DNA of 15,410 nt from Lachnospiraceae bacterium (GTDB taxonomy: Bacteria > Bacillota_A > Clostridia > Lachnospirales > Lachnospiraceae): positions 1-15,410 of the forward strand of contig JAFZKM010000182.1 of the NCBI GenBank assembly GCA_017553665.1, given 5' to 3'. Made by a program: the position numbers and the translations under genes. Below the pieces are notes generated by a model that did not search any database, was not told the DNA's origin, and was given only the letters and a program-made list of their open reading frames with translations. The number at the start of each line of letters is the position of its first letter. Position 1 is the first letter of the stretch. Positions 6,435 through 13,184 of the stretch are shown here, piece after piece.

Positions 6435-7652
6435 ATGCTGCCAGATCTTAATCTTAATATACTGACCTTTCTCGCGATAGCGATGGTATTCGCGCTGCTC
6501 TCGAGCAAGGTCATGAAGCTTGTAAAGCTTCCGAATGTCACGGGCTATCTGATCATCGGACTGATCCTGGGGCCGTTCTGCCTCAATCTGATCCCTGCGG
6601 ACGCAGTTGACAGACTTAGCTTCATTCCGACCGTGGCGCTGGGATTCATCGCGTTCTCGATCGGCGCGGAATTCAAGCTGAGCTATCTTAAAAAAGTCGG
6701 AAAGACGCCTGTCGTCATCGCGATCTGCGAGTCTCTCGGCGCGGTCCTTGTGGTGGATCTCGCGCTGATCGTCACGGGCAATAACGTTCCGTTCTCGCTC
6801 TGCCTCGGAGCCATCGCGGCGGCCACCGCACCCGCGGCTACGCTGATGGTAGTGCGCCAGTACAAGGCAAAGGGCGAAGTGACCGAGACGCTGATGGCGG
6901 TAGTCGCGATAGATGACGCCACGGCGCTGATGTTCTTCGGAATATCCGTAGCGATCGCGCAGAGCATTGAAAACGGAGGCGCGGGCTCGATACTCATTAC
7001 CATCCTAAAGCCTATAGGCGAGATATTAGGCTCGCTTTTGCTCGGAGCGGTATTCGGCGTACTTTTCCGTTTTCTTGTTAAGTGGTTCACCGGACGCGGA
7101 AATCGTCTTTCGGTTACTTACGCCATGGTATTCGCGTGCCTCGGTATATCGGAGCTGCTCGGCCTTTCGTCGCTGCTCGCCTGCATGATCCTCGGAGCCG
7201 TGCTCGTGAACACTTCGAATGTCAGCGACAAGATATTCGAGCAGACCGACCGTATGACGCCGCCTCTGTTCATGATGTTCTTCTTCCTCTCGGGAGCGGG
7301 ACTTGATATTACGCTGATCCCTCAGGTAGGCGTGATCGGAATTCTCTATGTACTGTTCAGAGTGGCAGGCAAGGTAGGCGGAGCCGCTCTCGGCGGAAAG
7401 CTCTGCCACGCGCCCGCGAAGATACAGAAGTACCTCGGCCTTACTCTTGTTCCCCAGGCAGGAGTAGCGATCGGTCTTGCGACCACCGCGCTCAAGGTGG
7501 TGCCCGACTACGGACCGCGCATTAAGACTATCATTCTGTGCGGCACCGTTATCTACGAACTGACCGGTCCCGTGATCACGAAGCTTGCCCTGAAGGCGGC
7601 GGGGGAGATCGAGGACGCGAATCTTGGGAAAAGCCCTGCGGCAAAGGCGTGA
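6435..7652 (+). CDS. CPA2-family cation/proton antiporter (Na+/H+ exchanger type)
   Basis: 405 residues and highly hydrophobic, with about 12 membrane segments expected. Family marks: PNVTGYLIIGLILGP at 33-47, LGFIAFSIGAEF at 69-80, ATAPAATLMVVRQYKAKG at 130-147, and the ion-binding acidic pair AIDDA with Asp160-Asp161. The double aspartate is typical of electrogenic members, as in NapA/NhaA. The late motifs RVAGKVGGA at 309-317 and LVPQAGVAIGLA at 338-349 also fit. The protein ends soon after the last helix with no RCK/TrkA-N domain, so regulation must come from elsewhere, probably the PII-like protein just upstream. Two start codons exist: ATG 6429 and ATG 6435. The second is chosen because GAGGTG sits 7 bases before it, whereas the first is only about 1 base away. 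Na+, K+ or another cation cannot be decided from sequence. Confidence 0.9.
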   Translation: MLPDLNLNILTFLAIAMVFALLSSKVMKLVKLPNVTGYLIIGLILGPFCLNLIPADAVDRLSFIPTVALGFIAFSIGAEFKLSYLKKVGKTPVVIAICESLGAVLVVDLALIVTGNNVPFSLCLGAIAAATAPAATLMVVRQYKAKGEVTETLMAVVAIDDATALMFFGISVAIAQSIENGGAGSILITILKPIGEILGSLLLGAVFGVLFRFLVKWFTGRGNRLSVTYAMVFACLGISELLGLSSLLACMILGAVLVNTSNVSDKIFEQTDRMTPPLFMMFFFLSGAGLDITLIPQVGVIGILYVLFRVAGKVGGAALGGKLCHAPAKIQKYLGLTLVPQAGVAIGLATTALKVVPDYGPRIKTIILCGTVIYELTGPVITKLALKAAGEIEDANLGKSPAAKA

Positions 7653-7659
7653 TTTGTGC

Positions 7660-7688
7660 TTGCTTTTGGTTTTTCGTTTTATTAAAAT
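7660..7688 (+). promoter_or_regulatory. Possible promoter for the lipoprotein gene and downstream run
   Basis: TTGCTT (7660-7665), a 17-base spacer, and TAAAAT (7683-7688). The start site would lie only about 10 bases before the ATG at 7706 and close to the AGGGGGA ribosome binding site, so it may be weak or spurious. No terminator separates the antiporter from the lipoprotein, so read-through is also possible. Confidence 0.35.
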
Positions 7689-7705
7689 TGATTGCAGGGG
7701 GATTT

Positions 7706-8716
7706 ATGTTGAAAAAACCTGACCTTAAACGGGTATGTCTGTGCATTGCGGCGGTAGTTGTCATGACCGCGTTTTCGGCATGCACGCATAAGACAAAAGA
7801 CCCCGCCGGCGATACGACGGCGACGCCGACGCAGCAGACTTCCGGCGTACCCGCGACGCCCACACAGGATGCCGCGAAGACAGGTACTCCGACACCCGGG
7901 GCAGATACGCCCGCTCCGACAGCCATTGAGACGCCGGCACCTACGGAGGAGCCGCTGCCTACGCTGATGGATACGGATCCCGACGATGACGATGACTCAT
8001 CTTCGGTCGCGGGAAGCGATCTGAAGCCCACTTCAGGGCCGGACGATCAGCCTGCGGCACCGACGCCGACAAAGGCACCTGCGGGGGATGCCGAATCCGA
8101 TGCGCAGCGTTCGGATGACTGGCAGGATACATTTCTGGTATGGATACCCGAATTTACGGGCGGTATATATCACGGCTATGAAGCCGAAGAAACCTTTGAC
8201 AGAGCGAGCTTTGCCGGAGTTGATACCGGTGAGGTGCTTGAATATATAGCTGAGCTTGAAGCGGCAGGCTTTACGGTGGCCGCGAAGAGCGACTCACACG
8301 CGTCGCGCATCGCTTATTCGGCGATGAACGCTGACAATTGGGCCGTGGAGGTTGAATACGGCGAAGGCTTCCTGAAGATCGGTTCGGGATATTATCCCGA
8401 TGACGCGGGAACTGCTGAACGGCTCGAGCATATCTGGACAGTGACCGCGCTCTCGGAGCTTCCGAGATTTGAGGCCGGGAACTTTGCGTCGGATGCGGAA
8501 AGCTCGGACGGCAGCGCGCATCACGCGATATTCGAGGATGTAACGGAGGACGATGTGAGGGCTTATACGCTGCTGCTCGCGCAGGCAGGCTACACGGTTG
8601 ACCCCGACGAGGGCGACTCGGACGGATTTATCTGGTATTCAGCGGAGAACGCCGACGGCGGGTTCTGCGATCTGACATATTATGACGGGATTTTAAAGAT
8701 CGAAGGCGGAAGATAA
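7706..8716 (+). CDS. Lipoprotein with Thr/Pro linker and a duplicated C-terminal domain
   Basis: 336 residues. The N-terminus is a lipoprotein signal: MLKKPDLKR, a hydrophobic stretch, and lipobox FSAC with Cys26 as the lipid-modified residue. Residues about 27-137 are a low-complexity Thr/Pro/Ala/Asp linker with a DPDDDDD run. The rest is two related domains of about 85 residues. The first (about 146-228) and second (about 250-335) share a LP or IP opening, a V/T..(D/E)V..Y...L..AG(F/Y)TV helix region, (A/W)YSA.NAD, then a (V/L).YY or EYG strand and GFLKI or GILKIEGG at the end. I do not recognise a named function; the domain resembles small unnamed domains seen in clostridial lipoproteins. 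It should sit outside the membrane. The start is ATG 7706 with AGGGGGA 3-4 bases upstream. Its stop TAA shares one base with the next gene's ATG, so the two are translationally coupled. Confidence 0.8.
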   Translation: MLKKPDLKRVCLCIAAVVVMTAFSACTHKTKDPAGDTTATPTQQTSGVPATPTQDAAKTGTPTPGADTPAPTAIETPAPTEEPLPTLMDTDPDDDDDSSSVAGSDLKPTSGPDDQPAAPTPTKAPAGDAESDAQRSDDWQDTFLVWIPEFTGGIYHGYEAEETFDRASFAGVDTGEVLEYIAELEAAGFTVAAKSDSHASRIAYSAMNADNWAVEVEYGEGFLKIGSGYYPDDAGTAERLEHIWTVTALSELPRFEAGNFASDAESSDGSAHHAIFEDVTEDDVRAYTLLLAQAGYTVDPDEGDSDGFIWYSAENADGGFCDLTYYDGILKIEGGR

Positions 8717-9411
8717 TGGATGCACTGAAGGTCTATATTGTGGATACGCACGACGAAAGCTTCGTGGAAAACCGCGAGGCTCTCTCCCGTATGCTCTCTC
8801 CTTACCGCAGGGCGAAGCTTGAGCGCTTCGCGTCGGGCGGGACAGAGGCGGCCGCGGCGCGCAGATCGAACAATTACGACCTTTGCCTTGCGGCAGGTCT
8901 TGTGACCGATATCGGCCTTAAAGACTACGGACTTCGCGAGAAAGATATGAAGTACGGAACGGCATCGGGCGGAAAACCGATATTCCTGAATCATCCCGAG
9001 ATTAGATTCAATATTTCCCATGCGGGACATTACGCTGTGGCGGCTTTTTCGGACGAATATGAGCCGGGCATCGATATAGAGGACTGCAGAAGGATCAGCA
9101 ACCGCATAATCTTCAGCATTTTCGGCGAGGAGGAGCGCAGGCTCATCATGGAGGCTCCCGATGAGGAGACGAGGATGCGCATGTTCGGACGCATCTGGAC
9201 GGTGCGCGAGGCATTCGTAAAGGCTACGGGACTCGGACTGGCGACGCCCCGTGACGCTTACAGCACGGTCATGAAGGAGGGCAGGCTCGCGATCAGTCAG
9301 AAAGTCTGCGACGGTGATTTCGGTACCAGAGAGCTGAGCCCGATCGGTGATTACTGCATTTCGGTCGTGGCCGGCAAAAACATACATTTTGAAAGACAGG
9401 CAAGAGGTTAA
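8716..9411 (+). CDS. 4'-phosphopantetheinyl transferase, Sfp/AcpT type
   Basis: 231 residues, the usual Sfp-type length. The enzyme moves the phosphopantetheine arm from CoA to a serine of a carrier protein. Motifs in order: GGKPIFLN at 85-92, FNISHAGHYAVAAF at 98-111 (His102), GIDIE at 118-122 with Mg-binding Asp120 and Glu122, and RIWTVREAFVKATGLGL at 159-175 with Glu165 and Lys169. The family consensus WxxKEAxxK is met except that Arg replaces the first Lys. The ATG overlaps the lipoprotein stop by one base, so it is probably co-translated with it. No polyketide, peptide synthetase or acyl carrier gene lies in the window, so the substrate could be the fatty-acid carrier protein or one encoded elsewhere. 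Gene symbol left empty because the Sfp/AcpS role cannot be separated. Confidence 0.9.
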   Translation: MDALKVYIVDTHDESFVENREALSRMLSPYRRAKLERFASGGTEAAAARRSNNYDLCLAAGLVTDIGLKDYGLREKDMKYGTASGGKPIFLNHPEIRFNISHAGHYAVAAFSDEYEPGIDIEDCRRISNRIIFSIFGEEERRLIMEAPDEETRMRMFGRIWTVREAFVKATGLGLATPRDAYSTVMKEGRLAISQKVCDGDFGTRELSPIGDYCISVVAGKNIHFERQARG

Positions 9412-9417
9412 CAGGAC

Positions 9418-9822
9418 ATGAAAAAGGTTATTACTTACGGAACTTACGATCTGCTCCACGTGGGCCACATCAATCTGCTGCGCCGCGCGAAGGAGCTCGG
9501 AGATTATCTCATCGTGGTGGTCTCATCCGATGAATTTAACGCGATCAAGGGCAAGAAAGCTTATTACAGCTTCGAGGACCGCAAGAAGATCCTTGAGGCT
9601 GTTAAATATGTGGACGAGGTGCTGCCCGAGTACACCTGGGAGCAGAAGATCGACGACGTTGTGAACAACAATGTCGATGTTTTTGTTATGGGCGATGACT
9701 GGAAGGGTAAGTTTGATTTCCTGAAAGATTATTGTGAGGTTGTTTATCTGCCCCGCACCGAAGGCATTTCCACGAGCAAGATAAAAGAAGACCTTGGTCT
9801 GACCGGGTCAAAAGAAGACTGA
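9418..9822 (+). CDS. tagD: Glycerol-3-phosphate cytidylyltransferase
   Basis: 134 residues, close to Bacillus TagD (about 129). It makes CDP-glycerol from CTP and glycerol-3-phosphate, the activated unit for glycerol-containing teichoic acids and some capsules. Nucleotidyltransferase signatures: TYGTYDLLHVGHINLL at 6-21 with the HxGH site (His14, His17), an alpha/beta core with VVVSSDEFN, MGDDWKGKFDFL at 91-102, and RTEGISTSKIK at 113-123 with the RTxGISTS motif that binds CTP. The motifs match TagD/TarD rather than ethanolamine-phosphate enzymes. The ATG lies 6 bases after the transferase stop. No teichoic-acid polymerase is present nearby, so the pathway is completed elsewhere. Confidence 0.93.
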   Translation: MKKVITYGTYDLLHVGHINLLRRAKELGDYLIVVVSSDEFNAIKGKKAYYSFEDRKKILEAVKYVDEVLPEYTWEQKIDDVVNNNVDVFVMGDDWKGKFDFLKDYCEVVYLPRTEGISTSKIKEDLGLTGSKED

Positions 9823-9872
9823 GAATTATGCGCAGATAGGGACAGGGAAAAAACGAAAAGGGGAAAGAGATT

Positions 9873-11159
9873 ATGCAGGACATCACAAGAGAAAAGATTC
9901 CGTTTGTGACCAAAGAGATGGTCGAAGAGATCGAGAAAAAGTACCCTACGCCTTTCCATATCTACGACGAAAAAGGCATCAGGGAGAACGCGCGCAAACT
10001 TAAAGAAGCGTTCGCGTGGAATAAGGGCTTCAAGGAGTTCTTCGCGGTTAAGGCGACTCCGAATCCCTTCATCATTCAGATCCTTAAGGAAGAGGGCTGC
10101 GGCGTGGACTGCGCGTCCATCCAGGAGCTGTATCTGGCTGAGGCCGTGGGCATGAGAGAGGGCGACATCATGTTCTCCTCGAACGAGACTCCCGCGGGCG
10201 AATTCACGAAGGCCAGAGAGCTCGGCGCTTATATCAATCTCGACGATATCACAATGATCGACTTCCTGGACAAGGAATGCGGCATTCCCGAGACCGTTTT
10301 CTGCCGCTTCAACCCCGGCGGATTCTACAATGTTTCGAACGGCATCATGGATAACCCCGGCGATTCGAAGTACGGAATGACGCGTCATCAGATCGCGGAC
10401 GCTTTCCGCAGGCTCAAGGGCCTCGGTGTCAAGAAGTTCGGTATCCACGCGTTCCTGTGCAGCGGCGCGGTGACAAACGATTATTACCCGATGCTCGCGA
10501 AGGATCTTTTCCAGCTCGCGGTTGAGCTGAAGGAAGAGACCGATGTCGACATCTGCTATATCAATCTTTCCGGCGGTGTCGGAGTTCCTTACCGTCCCGG
10601 CGTTAAGGCCTGCGACATCATGAAGATCGGAGAGGGCGTTCGCGCGGCTTACGAGGAGGTCATAACTCCCGCGGGCATGGATGTAGCCATTTTCACAGAG
10701 CTCGGCCGCTTCATGCTTGCGCCTTTCGGTCATCTGATCGTAAAGGCGATCCATGAGAAGCACATTTACAAGGAGTACATCGGCGTCAATGCCTGCGCGG
10801 CGAACCTCATGCGTCCCGCGATGTACGGCGCCTATCATCATATCACGGTTCTCGGCAAAGAGAATGCCGAGCCCGACCATAAATACGATGTGGTCGGCAA
10901 TCTCTGCGAGAACAACGACAAATTCGCGATCGACCGCGACCTTCCGAGGATCGACATGGGAGATTATCTCTGCATCCACGACACGGGCGCGCACGGCTTC
11001 GCGATGGGATACAACTATAACGGAATGCTCCGTTCGTCGGAGCTTCTGCTCAGGGCAGACGGGACGGTTCAGCTGATCCGACGCGCGGAGACTCCTAAGG
11101 ATTACTTCGCGACGTTCGATTTCTGCGACGTTATGAAGAACGCGGGCTACAACAAATAA
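9873..11159 (+). CDS. lysA: PLP-dependent decarboxylase, LysA (diaminopimelate decarboxylase)-like
   Basis: 428 residues, normal for LysA, which converts meso-diaminopimelate to lysine. Fold type III: FFAVKATPNP at 56-65 with Schiff-base Lys60, SKYGM at 165-169, NLSGGVGVPY at 231-240, ELGRFMLAPFGHLI at 276-289, CENNDKF at 345-351 (Cys345, Glu346), and DTGAHGFAMGYNYNGM near the end. Several motifs depart from the textbook forms: the glycine loop is SGGVGV for GGGLG, EPGR reads ELGR, and the HIGSQ-type motif reads HAFLCSGA (His192). A divergent clostridial LysA is most likely, but a relative acting on another amino acid cannot be excluded. AGGGGAAAG lies about 8 bases before the ATG. The 50-base gap after tagD holds no terminator. 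Expression is probably as part of the tagD to parC run. Confidence 0.85.
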   Translation: MQDITREKIPFVTKEMVEEIEKKYPTPFHIYDEKGIRENARKLKEAFAWNKGFKEFFAVKATPNPFIIQILKEEGCGVDCASIQELYLAEAVGMREGDIMFSSNETPAGEFTKARELGAYINLDDITMIDFLDKECGIPETVFCRFNPGGFYNVSNGIMDNPGDSKYGMTRHQIADAFRRLKGLGVKKFGIHAFLCSGAVTNDYYPMLAKDLFQLAVELKEETDVDICYINLSGGVGVPYRPGVKACDIMKIGEGVRAAYEEVITPAGMDVAIFTELGRFMLAPFGHLIVKAIHEKHIYKEYIGVNACAANLMRPAMYGAYHHITVLGKENAEPDHKYDVVGNLCENNDKFAIDRDLPRIDMGDYLCIHDTGAHGFAMGYNYNGMLRSSELLLRADGTVQLIRRAETPKDYFATFDFCDVMKNAGYNK

Positions 11160-11213
11160 GCCCGCATTGCCCGGAAGGGCGATAAAGCAGCAAAAGGTAC
11201 GAGAGGAACAGTA

Positions 11214-13154
11214 ATGGCAGCACACTATGACGGCAGTGACATAATGGTCTTAAAGGGACTCGAGGCAGTCCGCAAGCGTCCGGGTATGTACATCGGATCG
11301 ACGGGCAGCAGGGGCCTTCACCATCTCATCTGGGAGATCCTCGATAACGGAATCGACGAGCATCTCGCCGGACACTGCGACCACATCGAAATAACGCTCT
11401 TAAAGGACGGCGGAGTCCGAATCACGGACCATGGACGCGGCGTCCCGACAGACATCCATCCGACCGAACATATCCCCACGGTGCGTGTCGTATACACGAT
11501 ACTCCACGCGGGCGGTAAGTTCGGTAATTCGGTTTATAAGGTATCTGGCGGTCTGCACGGCGTCGGCGCGTCGGTAGTAAACGCGCTTTCTTCGCGTTTC
11601 ATCGTTGAGGTGCGCCGCGACGGCAAGATCTACCGCGACGAATACCGGAACGGCGGAAGTCCCGTTGTCGATCTTGTGGACGGCATGATCCCCGTGACCG
11701 GCAAGACCACGAAGAGCGATACCGGTACCACCGTTACGTTCTATCCCGACGCGACCATATTTGACACGACCGAGTTCAAGGCCGAGATCATCATCAAGAA
11801 GCTCAAGGAGACCGCGTATCTGAACAAGGGTCTCACTCTGACCTTCACCGACCAGAACACGGGCTTTAAGCAGACCTTCTGTGAGAATGAGGGAATCAAG
11901 AGTTTTGTTTCGTATCTTTCGCGCGAGATGAGGACTCTGCATCCCGAGCCCATTTATGTAGAGGGCAGGAGCGGCGATATCGAGGTAGAGGTCGCTTTCC
12001 AGTACAATGACAGCTTTGCCGAGCAGATCAATTCCTACTGCAACTGCATTAACGTTGTGGACGGCGGAACGCTCGTTACGGGCTTCAAATCCGGACTTAC
12101 GCGCGTGATAAACCAGTACGCGAGAGAGCTCGGAGTCCTCAAGGAAAAGGACGAGAACCTTGACGGAAAGGATATCCGAAGCGGCATCATCGCGATCGTT
12201 TCGATAAAGCATCCCGACCCGCAGTTCGAGGGCCAGACAAAGACCAAGCTCGGAAACAATGACGCGAAGATCGCCGTTGAAGACGTGTTCACGAGCGAGG
12301 TTACGCGCTGGTTCGATAAGAATGTCGAGATTCTCAAGGCGATCCTTGACAATTCCATGAAGTCATACAACGCCCGCAAGGCAGGCGACAAGGCGAGGAA
12401 CGCGGTACTAAAATCACTCAGTGACACCTACGAGACCAAATCAAAGCTCGCGGCATGCTCCTCAAAGCATCCCGAGGAGTGCGAGGTATATATCGTCGAG
12501 GGTGATTCCGCGGGCGGCACCGTAAAGACCGCGCGCAACCGCAGGACGCAGGCGGTCCTTCCGCTCAGAGGAAAGATCCTTAACGTTGAAAAGACGCCTC
12601 TCGACAAGATCCTTCAGAACAATGAGATCCGTTCGATGATACAGGCATTCGGTTGCGGAATAGCCGAGGAATTCGATCTTTCGAAGCTCCGCTACGACAA
12701 GATCATCATCCTGACCGATGCCGATGTGGACGGCGCGCATATCAGCACGCTGCTCCTCACATTCTTCTACAGATACATGCCCGAGCTGATCTACGAGGGC
12801 AAGGTTTACCGCGGACTTCCGCCGCTTTACAGGGTCGAGTATGAGACCGGCACAGCGCGCGGAAAGAAGTCAAAGGTGAGCGAGTACCTCTTTAATGACG
12901 CGGCGCTTGAGGAATTCCGCAAGACCGGACGCAAGATCCTTTCGCTGCAGCGCTACAAGGGACTCGGCGAGATGGACGCGACACAGCTCTGGGAGACGAC
13001 GCTAGATCCCGACCAGCGTGTGCTCGCGCAGGTAAGCATCAGCGACGCGGTCGAGGCCGATGAGGTTACTTCGCTGCTCATGGGCGCGAATGTACCGCCC
13101 CGCCGCGAGTTCATCATGGCGGAAGCGCAGAACGCAAAGATAGATATCAATTAA
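11214..13154 (+). CDS. parE: Type II topoisomerase ATPase subunit, ParE-like (topoisomerase IV B)
   Basis: 646 residues, typical of Gram-positive ParE/GyrB. The enzyme passes one DNA duplex through another using ATP. N-terminal GHKL ATPase: RKRPGMYIGS at 20-29, EILDNGIDEH at 41-50 with catalytic Glu41 and Asn45 (the usual Ser of DNS is Gly), DHGRGVP at 72-78, HAGGKFG and SGGLHGVGASVVNAL at 111-125. Transducer lysine loop QTKTKLGNND at 341-350. TOPRIM: EGDSAGG at 429-435, PLRGKILNVEK at 450-460, and DADVDGAH at 502-509 for metal binding. C-terminal QRYKGLGEMDA. GyrB and ParE share most of these, so the ParE call leans on the partner subunit and on the absence of dnaA, dnaN and recF nearby. RBS AGAGGAA sits 5 bases before the ATG. 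Confidence 0.9.
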   Translation: MAAHYDGSDIMVLKGLEAVRKRPGMYIGSTGSRGLHHLIWEILDNGIDEHLAGHCDHIEITLLKDGGVRITDHGRGVPTDIHPTEHIPTVRVVYTILHAGGKFGNSVYKVSGGLHGVGASVVNALSSRFIVEVRRDGKIYRDEYRNGGSPVVDLVDGMIPVTGKTTKSDTGTTVTFYPDATIFDTTEFKAEIIIKKLKETAYLNKGLTLTFTDQNTGFKQTFCENEGIKSFVSYLSREMRTLHPEPIYVEGRSGDIEVEVAFQYNDSFAEQINSYCNCINVVDGGTLVTGFKSGLTRVINQYARELGVLKEKDENLDGKDIRSGIIAIVSIKHPDPQFEGQTKTKLGNNDAKIAVEDVFTSEVTRWFDKNVEILKAILDNSMKSYNARKAGDKARNAVLKSLSDTYETKSKLAACSSKHPEECEVYIVEGDSAGGTVKTARNRRTQAVLPLRGKILNVEKTPLDKILQNNEIRSMIQAFGCGIAEEFDLSKLRYDKIIILTDADVDGAHISTLLLTFFYRYMPELIYEGKVYRGLPPLYRVEYETGTARGKKSKVSEYLFNDAALEEFRKTGRKILSLQRYKGLGEMDATQLWETTLDPDQRVLAQVSISDAVEADEVTSLLMGANVPPRREFIMAEAQNAKIDIN

Positions 13155-13184
13155 CAGTAATAGGAATAAAGGAATCAAAGAAAC

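Noticed and set aside
8680..9468. Minus-strand open frame of 262 codons
   Set aside because: Covers the phosphopantetheinyl transferase on the opposite strand, which has all its catalytic motifs.
11161..11190. Terminator between lysA and parE
   Set aside because: A four-pair GCCC/GGGC hairpin is present but no T tract follows, so read-through is expected.
9744..11225. Long minus-strand open frame of 493 codons
   Set aside because: It lies antisense to lysA and tagD, which show clear family motifs; its protein is low in plausible domains and reflects the codon bias of the opposite strand.
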